From the NCBI GenBank assembly GCA_035556395.1, contig DATMFB010000059.1, forward strand, positions 1 to 18,330: DNA of 18,330 nt, in the 5' to 3' direction. Source of the stretch: 73-13 sp035556395. GTDB taxonomy: Bacteria; Actinomycetota; Actinomycetes; Actinomycetales; Microbacteriaceae. The translations under genes and the position numbers were made by a program. The notes beneath the pieces are model-generated. The model made no database searches, had not been told where the DNA came from, and was given only the letters and a program-made list of their open reading frames with translations. Numbering within the stretch: position 1 is the first letter of the stretch; the number at the start of each line of letters is the position of its first letter. Positions 6,171 through 13,309 of the stretch are shown one piece after another.

Positions 6171-7832
6171 ATGGAGCGCACCCCCACCGCGATCGATGCG
6201 ATCGCCGAGCGCTGGGTCGAGACGCTCATCGACCTCGACCCGAACGTCGCGGTCTGGCTCGGCGCACCGAGCCCGCGTCTCGGCGAGTACGGCGATCAGT
6301 CGCCCGAAGGCCACGAGCGCTGGGCCGATGCGGCGCGCAGCACGCTCCGGGCGCTCGACGCCGCGGAGCCCGATGACGACACGGATCGGGTGACCCGCAC
6401 CGATCTCGCCTCCGAGCTGCGCCTCGGTCTCGAGCTGCGCGACGCGGGCGAGCATCTGCGCGATCTGAACGTCATCGCGAGCCCGGCGCAGGATGTCCGC
6501 GAGGTCCTGGATCTCATGCCGACCGCGACCGCGGATGACTGGGCGACCATCGCGCAACGGCTCGCGAATCTCCCGCGCGCGCTGGCGGGCTACGCCGAGA
6601 CGCTGCGCCTGGGCGCGGCGAGGGGGCTCACTCCCGCACGGCGACAGGTCGTCGAGGTCATCGCACAGGCCGAGGAGCTCGCCGCCTCCGACGGCTTCTT
6701 CTCGACGTTCATCGGGGGAGCCGCGCCGGAGGGCGGCCTGCCCGAATCGCTCGCGGCCGATCTCCGCCGGGGCGCGGCCGGCTCGGCCGCCGCGTACGAC
6801 GAGCTCGCGACCTTCCTCAGGAGCGAACTGCTCCCGGCGGCCACCGAGGTCGACGGCGTCGGACGCGAGCGCTACGCCCTGCACTCGCGCCGTTTCCTCG
6901 GCGCGACGATCGACCTCGACGAGACCTACGAGTGGGGGCTCGAGGAGCTGCGCCGCATGACGGAGGAGCAGACCGAGACGGCCGGCCGGATCCTCGCGGG
7001 CGCGAGCGTCGAGGAGGCGGTCGCGCACCTCGAGGCCGACCCGTCGCGCAAGCTCCACGGCACCGAGGCCCTCCGGCGGTGGATGCAGGAGACGAGCGAC
7101 CGCGCGGTCGAGGAGCTCGCACGCTCGCACTTCGACATCCCCGATGCGGTCAAGCGGCTCGAGTGCATGATCGCGCCGACGCACAGCGGAGGCATCTACT
7201 ACACGAGTCCCTCGGACGACTTCTCGCGCCCCGGCCGGATGTGGTGGAGCGTCCCGGAGGGCGTCGAGACCTTCGAGACGTGGCGCGAGCTGACGACCGT
7301 CTACCACGAGGGCGTGCCCGGCCATCATCTCCAGATCGGCCAGGCCGTCCACAACCGGGCGCAGCTGAACACCTGGCGTCGCCAGCTCGCCGGCACCTCC
7401 GGGCACGCGGAGGGCTGGGCGCTCTACGCGGAGCGGCTGATGTCGGACCTCGGCTACCTCGACGATCCCGCCGACCGCCTCGGCATGCTCGACGGCCAGC
7501 GGATGCGCGCTGCGCGCGTGGTCCTCGACATCGGGGTGCACCTTGGCAAGCCGCAACCCGACGGGGATGGGATCTGGGACGCGGAGTATGCCCTCGCGTT
7601 CATGCGCGCGAACGCGAACATGGACGACGCGTTCATCCGGTTCGAGGTCAATCGCTATCTCGGCTGGCCGGGGCAGGCTCCCTCCTACAAGATCGGCCAG
7701 CGGATCTGGGAGCAGCTCCGCGACGAGTCCCGGGCACGCGAGGGGGCCGCATTCGATATGCGAGACTGGCATCGCAGGGTGCTCGACCTCGGCGGGGTGG
7801 GCCTCGACACCCTCCGATCCGCAATTCGTTGA
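6171..7832 (+). CDS. DUF885 family metallo-hydrolase (putative zinc carboxypeptidase-like)
   Basis: 553 residues. The zinc-binding signature HEGVPGHHLQ (H379, E380 ... H385, H386) followed by EGWALYAERL (E414) is diagnostic of DUF885, a gluzincin-like family with an HExxxxH pattern. Other family landmarks are the WWSVPEG segment before the zinc site, a C-terminal MRANANMDDAFIRFEVNRYL region and the terminal GQRIWEQLRDESR. There is no signal peptide, so it is probably cytosolic; the substrate is unknown, with peptidase activity inferred from the fold. It is one base downstream of the polA stop and probably co-transcribed. ATG 6171 is chosen over the in-frame ATG 6153 because it is preceded by GGCGGGG at about eight bases and avoids overlapping polA. 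Confidence 0.88.
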   Translation: MERTPTAIDAIAERWVETLIDLDPNVAVWLGAPSPRLGEYGDQSPEGHERWADAARSTLRALDAAEPDDDTDRVTRTDLASELRLGLELRDAGEHLRDLNVIASPAQDVREVLDLMPTATADDWATIAQRLANLPRALAGYAETLRLGAARGLTPARRQVVEVIAQAEELAASDGFFSTFIGGAAPEGGLPESLAADLRRGAAGSAAAYDELATFLRSELLPAATEVDGVGRERYALHSRRFLGATIDLDETYEWGLEELRRMTEEQTETAGRILAGASVEEAVAHLEADPSRKLHGTEALRRWMQETSDRAVEELARSHFDIPDAVKRLECMIAPTHSGGIYYTSPSDDFSRPGRMWWSVPEGVETFETWRELTTVYHEGVPGHHLQIGQAVHNRAQLNTWRRQLAGTSGHAEGWALYAERLMSDLGYLDDPADRLGMLDGQRMRAARVVLDIGVHLGKPQPDGDGIWDAEYALAFMRANANMDDAFIRFEVNRYLGWPGQAPSYKIGQRIWEQLRDESRAREGAAFDMRDWHRRVLDLGGVGLDTLRSAIR

Positions 7833-7881
7833 GGAGTCGTCGCGCGCCGACCATCGGCCGCAGGAGTACGAAAGGGCCGCA

Positions 7882-8406
7882 ATGCTCGGCATCCGCACCA
7901 TCGTCCGTTCCGGCACCGCCGCGAGCGCGCTCGCGCTCGGCCTGGCACTCACCGCCTGCACCGGCCCCGCCGGCACCGCGCCGACCGTGGCCGCATGTCC
8001 GGATGGCTTCCTCGAAGCCGCGAACGCCGCCGCCGTCGAGCAGGGCATCGGCGTGACGTTCGCGCCGTCGAGCGCGGTCGACTTCGAGCCGCAGGCGGTG
8101 CTCAGCCTGATCACGGCGACGTGCTTCCTCGGCTTCCAGGGCGACATCGGCAGCGACCACGCGGAGGGGGCATTCGTGTTCACCACGGAACCCGTCGACG
8201 CGGATGCGCTCGGCGCCGCCGTCGAAGGGCTCGGCTACCAGGAGTCGGACACGAACTCCTGGTTCAAGGCCGAGTCGGTGAACGCGACGCAGGCGGACGT
8301 CCTCACGCTGTCGACACCGTCCAGCGACGGCCTGCTCCTCGATCTCGCAGAGATCTACCCCGAGGCGAAGCACGTGATCGCGTCGTTCCACGTCACCGCT
8401 GGCTGA
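7882..8406 (+). CDS. Small secreted lipoprotein of unknown function
   Basis: 174 residues. A lipoprotein signal peptide is clear: basic start (MLGIRTIVR), hydrophobic run ALALGLALTAC, lipobox LTAC with Cys26 as the lipidated residue, then a small-residue linker. AAAGGG at 7871-7876 is a good ribosome binding site five bases before the ATG. The mature part contains two cysteines (C39 in AACPDGF and one in ATCFLGF) that could form a disulphide. It is acidic and carries no motif I recognise. It lies 49 bp after DUF885 and 75 bp before the sigma factor gene; because it precedes a membrane-linked sigma factor it could take part in envelope sensing, but that is only a positional guess. Confidence 0.82.
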   Translation: MLGIRTIVRSGTAASALALGLALTACTGPAGTAPTVAACPDGFLEAANAAAVEQGIGVTFAPSSAVDFEPQAVLSLITATCFLGFQGDIGSDHAEGAFVFTTEPVDADALGAAVEGLGYQESDTNSWFKAESVNATQADVLTLSTPSSDGLLLDLAEIYPEAKHVIASFHVTAG

Positions 8407-8418
8407 GAATTCCACCTC

Positions 8419-8442
8419 TTGACCCCCATTCGGGGGTATTCT
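8419..8442 (+). promoter_or_regulatory. Operator-like palindrome ahead of the sigma factor gene
   Basis: ACCCCC-ATTC-GGGGGT (8422-8437) is a perfect 6-bp inverted repeat with a 4-bp centre. It overlaps a -35-like TTGACC (8419-8424) and runs into a -10-like TATTCT (8437-8442). The spacing between the two hexamers is only 12 bp, so they are not an ordinary promoter pair; an activator bound to the palindrome, or use of the -10 alone, would fit better. No regulator for it can be assigned. Confidence 0.5.
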
Positions 8443-8481
8443 CCCGACAGTAGGACTCCGCCGAGCCAACCGGGAGCGCCG

Positions 8482-9720
8482 ATGTCGAGCGTGAACGTCG
8501 GCCACCGCCGACAGGGATACGACCGGACATCGGATCGAGCGCTGATCGCGCTGACGCGGGCGGGGGACCAGGAGGCGTATTCGGAGCTCTGGAGCCGACA
8601 CCGCTCCGCCGCGACGGGCGCCGCCCGGCTCGCGACGGACTCGATCGACCCGGACGATCTCGTCTCCGAGGCGTACACGGTCATCCTCGCGGCGATCCAC
8701 CAGGGGGGAGGGCCGACCGGCGACGGCTTCCGGCCCTACCTCTGCGCCACCGTCCGGAACCTGGCACGTCGATGGGGTGCCGGGCGGCGCGAGTACGCGG
8801 TCGAGGAGCTGCCGGAGGACCCCGGCGAGGACGAGGTGCTCGAGGGCCAGCTCGGCTCGCTCGACGACCGTCTCGTGCGCGACGCCTTCGGCGAGCTGCC
8901 CCGGCGCTGGCAGGAGATCCTCTGGTTCACCGAGGTCGAAGGGCTCGAGCTCGCGGCCGTCGGGCGGCAGCTCGGCCTCAAGCCGAATGCGGTCGCGGCG
9001 CTCGCGTTCCGCGCCCGCGAGGGGCTGCGGAAGGCCTGGCTGCAGGCGCATGTCGCCGACACCCTCCGGGGCGGCGAATGCGGCTGGGTGCTCGCCCGCA
9101 TCGGCGAGCACAGTCGGGACGGCCTGCGCCAGCGTGCCGGAGCACGGGTGGACGAGCACCTCGCCGCCTGCCGATCCTGCCGGGACATCGCGCTCGAGGT
9201 CGGGCAGGTGAACCGCCGCCTCGCCCGTGTCCTGCTCCCGCTGCTCGCCGGCGGGGGCGCCGCGACGGCATGGCTCGCGGCACCGGCGACCCCGGCCGCC
9301 GCGACCGCGGTCGGCATGGCGATCGCCGCGATCGCGATCGCCGTGGGCGTGGGCGTGGGCGTCATTGTGCCGGCTGCGCCGAGCGCCGAGGCCGCCGACC
9401 CGCTCCCACCAGCGCCCCTCGTGCTGGTCGGCGGCGTGGACCCCGCCTCCGCGTGGTCACCCGAGCTGGTTCCCGACGCCGACCTGCCGCTCGCGCCGCG
9501 GCCCGCCGACGCGATCGAGCGGATCGGTCCGATCGTCGCGGACGTCCTCCCGCAGGCGATCCTGAGCTTCGAGCTCGAGATCTCGCTCGACCCCGGCACG
9601 CCGACGGTGTCGATCACCGCCGAGGTACCGGTGATCGGCGAGGTGGATGTCGAGCTCGGGATCGCGGTCGAGCCCGTCGCGCACCTGGACCTCCGCACGC
9701 ACCTCGATCGATTTCGCTGA
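8482..9720 (+). CDS. ECF-like sigma factor fused to a zinc-finger anti-sigma-like domain and membrane segment(s)
   Basis: 412 residues, about twice the usual ECF length. Region 2 covers about 18-103 (LIALTRAGDQEAYSELW to RPYLCATVRNLARRW) and region 4 about 128-190 (LVRDAFGELPRRWQEIL, then LAAVGRQLGLKPNAVAALAF). Next comes a C-x25-H-x3-C-x2-C zinc-finger pattern (C200, H226, C230, C233), the signature of ZAS anti-sigma factors. One or two hydrophobic segments follow (about 249-268 and 274-297), then a Pro/Ala-rich linker and a beta-rich tail of about 110 residues (ILSFELEISLDPGTPTVSIT). With one membrane pass the tail would be extracellular; with two it would be cytosolic. ECF groups with such C-terminal extensions are known in actinobacteria. 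GGGAG at 8472-8476 supports ATG 8482. The likely target is the surface-protein gene 76 bp downstream. Confidence 0.86.
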   Translation: MSSVNVGHRRQGYDRTSDRALIALTRAGDQEAYSELWSRHRSAATGAARLATDSIDPDDLVSEAYTVILAAIHQGGGPTGDGFRPYLCATVRNLARRWGAGRREYAVEELPEDPGEDEVLEGQLGSLDDRLVRDAFGELPRRWQEILWFTEVEGLELAAVGRQLGLKPNAVAALAFRAREGLRKAWLQAHVADTLRGGECGWVLARIGEHSRDGLRQRAGARVDEHLAACRSCRDIALEVGQVNRRLARVLLPLLAGGGAATAWLAAPATPAAATAVGMAIAAIAIAVGVGVGVIVPAAPSAEAADPLPPAPLVLVGGVDPASAWSPELVPDADLPLAPRPADAIERIGPIVADVLPQAILSFELEISLDPGTPTVSITAEVPVIGEVDVELGIAVEPVAHLDLRTHLDRFR

Positions 9721-9744
9721 ACCCGCGTAATCGATCCGGCGAAA

Positions 9745-9790
9745 CCTGCTCTTCCCGGCATCGGACCGAACCACGGTCCGAGCAGGGAGG
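9745..9790 (+). promoter_or_regulatory. Leader hairpin adjoining the ribosome binding site of the surface-protein gene
   Basis: CGGACCG (9762-9768) pairs with CGGTCCG (9774-9780) around an AACCA loop. The stem is extended by CCTGCT (9745-9750) pairing with AGCAGG (9781-9786), with an 11-nt bulge on the left side. The ribosome binding site GGGAGG (9785-9790) begins inside the lower stem. It could control translation or act as a partial terminator between the sigma factor and surface-protein genes. Confidence 0.5.
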
Positions 9791-9796
9791 CAGATC

Positions 9797-11659
9797 ATGT
9801 TTCGTCAACGCGGCACCGCAGCCGGCATCGGCGTGCTCGGACTCGCGGCCGTCCTCATCACCGCCCCAGCGGTCGCCCAGGCGGCCGATGGCGACACCGG
9901 GAGCTTCGCCGAAGGGCGATTCCTCGCCGGCACCGTCCTGAGCTCCGACCTCGACGGCATCGTCGCACTCCAGCCGGCGACCGCCGCGAACGATGGCAGC
10001 AGCCCGGTGGCCGAGGAGCGCAACCCGTTCTCCGCGACCGCCATCGACGCGATCACCGTCGACCCCGGCACCGTCGAGGTGACGGACGCCGACGGCGTCG
10101 ACGCCGGCGCGATCGGGCAGTACGCGATCGCCCGCCCCGATGGGACCTCGTACGCCTCGTCGGGCCTCATCGGCGCGAACGGCGCGATCGGCGTGAGCCC
10201 GGCCACGGGCGCCGTCGCGGTCGTGGATCTCGCCGCCCTACTCGGCGACTCGCTTCCGGCCGGGCTCTCGGGCCTGCGGCTCGAGGCCGCGGGAATCGCC
10301 GCAGAGGCCGAGGCGAGCCTCGGCGAGCAGCGCGGCGACTACACGCTCGCGGACGCACGGCTCGTCCTCGAGATCCCGGCGCTCGCGTCGACCGACGACG
10401 AGGCCGCGGCCGCCGCGGCCCCGCTGCAGCGCTTCCTCCTCGATCTCGGCGGAACATCCGGCCCGCTCGCGGGCGTCATCGACGACCTGCTCGCCGCCGT
10501 CGGCCTCGGCGGCCTCGCGGCGGTCGACGTCTCCGTCGACGCCGACCTCGACGGCGTGATCGACGCCATCGGCGACACGGTGCTCCGAGACGACGCGCTG
10601 ACCGTCGATCTCGGCACCGGCACCGTGACGGTCGACCTCGCGGCGCTGCCCGACGGCCCCGGACTGAACGGGCTCGAGCCGGGCACCGAGCTGCTCGGCG
10701 ACGGCGTGATCGACGACATCGTCGAGGGCGTCGACCGCCTGCTCGGCGGCTACCTCGACGAGCTCGAGCTCCGACTGCTCGACGCCGTGCGCGACGCACG
10801 GGTGGTCGTGCGCGCCCACGCGAGCGTGCTCGACGACGTGCCGACCGGCGAGACGGTGCGCACGATCACGACACCGGTCACCCAGGTCGTCGATGCGCTG
10901 ACGGGGGAGACCCTCGGCGTCCTCGATCCCGGCACGGGACGCGTCACGAGCCTCGTCCCGTGGATCTCGGGCGACGTGCTCGCCGAGCTGCTCATCGGGA
11001 CCGGCGCCTCGGGCCCGCTCGGCGGCCTCCTCGGCGGGCTGCCGACGGTCACGACGCGCGTGGTCGCCGAGGTCTCGACGATCACGGAGCCGGCGTTCTC
11101 GACGCTCGAGACGAGCGCCGACGTCCTCGTCTCCGGCACGCTCGCCGGGCTGCGCGGCGGCACGGTCGCGGAGGCGCAGGCGAGCGCCTCGGTGCTCGGC
11201 GCGCCCGTCGCGCTCGACGCCTCGGTCATCGTCGACGGCCTCTCGGACGCGATCGGATCGGCGCTGCCCGGCGAGGACGGCGAGGTGATCCCCGACCGGA
11301 ACGCGACGGAGGAGGGCTCCGAGATCGCGGGCCTCGCGGACCTCGTCTCGCTCCGGACGAACGTCCAGTCGGTCGCGGACGACGGGTCCTTCACCCAGAC
11401 CGCGCTGCGCGTCGAGGTGCTCGGCGGGGAGGTCGCGACGATCGACCTCGCGAACGCGACGGTCGGACCGAACGCGATCCCCGGCGGCACCGGAGGGGGC
11501 GAGGATCCCGACCCGACGTTCGCCGCCGGCGGCGAGCTCGCGTTCACCGGGTTCGCGCTCTGGCTGATCCTGCTCGTCGGCACCGCATGCGTCGGCCTCG
11601 GCGCCTACGCGCTCTGGCGCAGCCGCATGGCGGCGGTCGACGCGGAGGCGTCCATCTGA
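9797..11659 (+). CDS. Choice-of-anchor G family surface protein with LAXTG sorting signal
   Basis: 620 residues. A Sec signal peptide (about 1-29; MFRQRG, hydrophobic core, cleavage near AQA-AD) is followed by SFAEGRFLAGTVLSSDLDGIVAL, the opening typical of choice-of-anchor G proteins. The body is Asp/Gly/Ala-rich with many short beta-type segments and few aromatic residues. The C-terminus has the sortase E-type motif LAFTG (581-585), a hydrophobic segment (FALWLILLVGTACVGLGAYAL) and the positively charged tail WRSRMAA, so it should be covalently attached to the cell wall. Its function is unknown, possibly adhesion or cell-surface structure. GGGAGG six bases upstream supports ATG 9797. It follows the membrane-linked sigma factor and is probably in its regulon. 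No sortase gene is in the window. Confidence 0.87.
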   Translation: MFRQRGTAAGIGVLGLAAVLITAPAVAQAADGDTGSFAEGRFLAGTVLSSDLDGIVALQPATAANDGSSPVAEERNPFSATAIDAITVDPGTVEVTDADGVDAGAIGQYAIARPDGTSYASSGLIGANGAIGVSPATGAVAVVDLAALLGDSLPAGLSGLRLEAAGIAAEAEASLGEQRGDYTLADARLVLEIPALASTDDEAAAAAAPLQRFLLDLGGTSGPLAGVIDDLLAAVGLGGLAAVDVSVDADLDGVIDAIGDTVLRDDALTVDLGTGTVTVDLAALPDGPGLNGLEPGTELLGDGVIDDIVEGVDRLLGGYLDELELRLLDAVRDARVVVRAHASVLDDVPTGETVRTITTPVTQVVDALTGETLGVLDPGTGRVTSLVPWISGDVLAELLIGTGASGPLGGLLGGLPTVTTRVVAEVSTITEPAFSTLETSADVLVSGTLAGLRGGTVAEAQASASVLGAPVALDASVIVDGLSDAIGSALPGEDGEVIPDRNATEEGSEIAGLADLVSLRTNVQSVADDGSFTQTALRVEVLGGEVATIDLANATVGPNAIPGGTGGGEDPDPTFAAGGELAFTGFALWLILLVGTACVGLGAYALWRSRMAAVDAEASI

Positions 11660-11667
11660 GCCGAGGA

Positions 11668-11721
11668 TTGGTCCTGTGCCGCGGGAAGCGCTACCCTTGA
11701 ATGTCGCGTTTCCCGCGGCAC
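11668..11721 (+). promoter_or_regulatory. rpsA promoter lying inside a perfect 12-bp inverted repeat
   Basis: -35 TTGGTC (11668-11673), 18 bp, then -10 TACCCT (11692-11697) predicts a start near 11704 and a leader of about 115 nt. Arms GTGCCGCGGGAA (11676-11687) and TTCCCGCGGCAC (11710-11721) are perfect complements flanking the -10; CCCCCTTTT follows. Read from the surface-protein gene, the same structure may act as a terminator. Weak GAAAG (11802-11806) is the only candidate ribosome binding site in the leader. Confidence 0.6.
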
Positions 11722-11818
11722 CCCCTTTTCCGCCCCGTCCTGGCGTTCATCGGCACTCTGTGCACAGCACCATCGGATGCCGGGGCCTGATTATGTCCTT
11801 CGAAAGCACCCCATCTCA

Positions 11819-13258
11819 ATGACCATCACCACTCCTGCGGCCCCCAAGCAGATCGCCATCAACGACATCGGCTCTGCTGAAGACTTCCTCGCCGCAGTCG
11901 AGCAGACTCTCAAGTTCTTCAACGACGGCGACCTCATCGAGGGCACCGTCGTCAAGATCGATCGCGACGAGGTCCTCCTCGACGTCGGTTACAAGACCGA
12001 GGGCGTCATCCCCTCCCGCGAGCTCTCCATCAAGCACGACGTCGACCCGAGCGAGGTCGTCAAGGTCGGCGACTCCGTCGAGGCGCTCGTCCTCCAGAAG
12101 GAGGACAAGGAAGGCCGCCTCATCCTGTCGAAGAAGCGCGCGCAGTACGAGCGCGCGTGGGGCGACGTCGAGAAGATCAAGGAAGCCGACGGCGTCGTGA
12201 CCGGCAAGGTCATCGAGGTCGTCAAGGGCGGCCTCATCGTCGACATCGGCCTGCGCGGGTTCCTCCCCGCGTCGCTCATCGAGCTGCGCCGCGTCCGCGA
12301 CCTCACGCCGTACCTGGAGCAGGAGATCGAGGCGAAGATCCTCGAGCTCGACAAGAACCGGAACAACGTCGTGCTGAGCCGCCGTGCGCTGCTCGAGCAG
12401 ACGCAGTCCGAGTCCCGCTCGACGTTCCTCGCGAACCTCAAGCCGGGCCAGGTCCGCAAGGGCGTCATCTCGTCGATCGTCAACTTCGGCGCGTTCGTCG
12501 ACCTCGGCGGCGTCGACGGTCTCGTCCACGTCTCCGAGCTCTCCTGGAAGCACATCGAGCACGCCTCCGAGGTCGTCGAGGTCGGCCAGGAGGTCACCGT
12601 CGAGGTGCTCTCCGTCGAGCTCGACCGGGAGCGCGTGTCGCTCTCGCTCAAGGCGACGCAGGAGGACCCCTGGCAGGTCTTCGCCCGCACGCACGCGATC
12701 GGTCAGGTCGCGCCGGGCAAGGTCACGAAGCTCGTCCCGTTCGGCGCGTTCGTCCGCGTCGCGGACGGCATCGAGGGCCTCGTGCACATCTCGGAGCTCT
12801 CCGGCCAGCACGTCGAGCTCGCCGAGCAGGTCGTGTCGGTCAGCGACGAGGTCTTCGTCAAGGTCATCGACATCGACCTCGAGCGCCGTCGCATCTCGCT
12901 CTCGCTCAAGCAGGCGAACGAGGGCGTGGACCCCGAGGGCACCGAGTTCGACCCGGCGCTCTACGGCATGCCGACCGAGTACGACGAGCAGGGCAACTAC
13001 AAGTACCCGGAGGGCTTCGACCCGGAGACGGGGGAGTGGAAGGAAGGCTTCGAGGAGCAGCGCGCGAAGTGGGAGGCCGACTACGCGGCCGCTCAGGCGC
13101 GCTGGGAGTCCCACAAGAAGCAGGTCGCCGCTGCCGCCGAGCAGGTCGTGTCCGCCGGATCCGACGCCGCCTCCTACTCGAGCAGCGACGCCGCGACCGG
13201 CACGCTCGCCGACGACGAGGCGCTCGCCGCACTGCGGGAGCAGCTCTCGGGCAACTGA
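11819..13258 (+). CDS. rpsA: 30S ribosomal protein S1
   Basis: 479 residues with four S1/OB-fold RNA-binding repeats at about 36-105, 123-188, 209-278 and 294-364. The last two are the most canonical (NFGAFVDLGGVDGLVHVSELSW and PFGAFVRVADGIEGLVHISELS). The protein binds mRNA and helps initiate translation on the small subunit. The N-terminus QIAINDIGSAEDFLAAVEQT and the tail with EFDPALYGMPTEYDEQGNYKYPEGFDP are characteristic of actinobacterial S1. I start at ATG 11819, where family similarity begins; the in-frame ATG 11777 would add 14 unrelated residues. The tail after 420 is Ala/Ser-rich and low in complexity. Third positions are very strongly biased to C/G, consistent with high expression. 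Confidence 0.98.
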   Translation: MTITTPAAPKQIAINDIGSAEDFLAAVEQTLKFFNDGDLIEGTVVKIDRDEVLLDVGYKTEGVIPSRELSIKHDVDPSEVVKVGDSVEALVLQKEDKEGRLILSKKRAQYERAWGDVEKIKEADGVVTGKVIEVVKGGLIVDIGLRGFLPASLIELRRVRDLTPYLEQEIEAKILELDKNRNNVVLSRRALLEQTQSESRSTFLANLKPGQVRKGVISSIVNFGAFVDLGGVDGLVHVSELSWKHIEHASEVVEVGQEVTVEVLSVELDRERVSLSLKATQEDPWQVFARTHAIGQVAPGKVTKLVPFGAFVRVADGIEGLVHISELSGQHVELAEQVVSVSDEVFVKVIDIDLERRRISLSLKQANEGVDPEGTEFDPALYGMPTEYDEQGNYKYPEGFDPETGEWKEGFEEQRAKWEADYAAAQARWESHKKQVAAAAEQVVSAGSDAASYSSSDAATGTLADDEALAALREQLSGN

Positions 13259-13266
13259 CAGCAAGA

Positions 13267-13309
13267 CCGAAGAGGCTGTTCCCATGGGTTTCTGGGACAG
13301 CCTCTTCGG
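13267..13309 (+). terminator. rpsA terminator hairpin overlapping the start of the next gene
   Basis: CCGAAGAGGCTGTTCCCA (13267-13284) pairs with TGGGACAGCCTCTTCGG (13293-13309), one T bulged, around an 8-nt loop. No long T-run follows. The next gene's GAAGAGG ribosome binding site and ATG (13284) lie in the left arm and loop edge, so the hairpin could also control its translation. Confidence 0.7.

Noticed and set aside
3014..6229. A 1071-codon open frame on the minus strand opposite polA
   Set aside because: Only its last 141 codons (3014-3439) show a real domain. The remainder is Arg/Leu/Asp/Val-rich antisense shadow of polA, caused by high third-position GC.
6108..8186. A 692-codon minus-strand frame opposite DUF885 and the lipoprotein
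   Set aside because: The composition is that of an antisense shadow and it has no recognisable domain, while the plus strand carries clear DUF885 and lipobox motifs.
8451..8468. TAGGACTCCGCCGAGCC as a further copy of the cassette repeat arm
   Set aside because: The TAGGA and CGGCGG blocks are in the wrong relative orientation and spacing compared with the four arms at 1944-2961.
11701..11790. A 29-codon ORF (MSRFPRHPLFRP...) in the rpsA leader, possibly a leader peptide
   Set aside because: Its ATG is only three bases after the -10 and probably upstream of the transcript start, it has no ribosome binding site, and part of it is the inverted-repeat arm.
11777..11818. Upstream ATG extending rpsA by 14 residues
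   Set aside because: Conserved actinobacterial S1 N-termini begin at the MTITT methionine (11819); the extension has no similarity.
11816..13285. A 489-codon minus-strand frame opposite rpsA
   Set aside because: It is the exact mirror of a highly biased ribosomal protein gene, with monotonous Leu/Asp/Val/Arg content.
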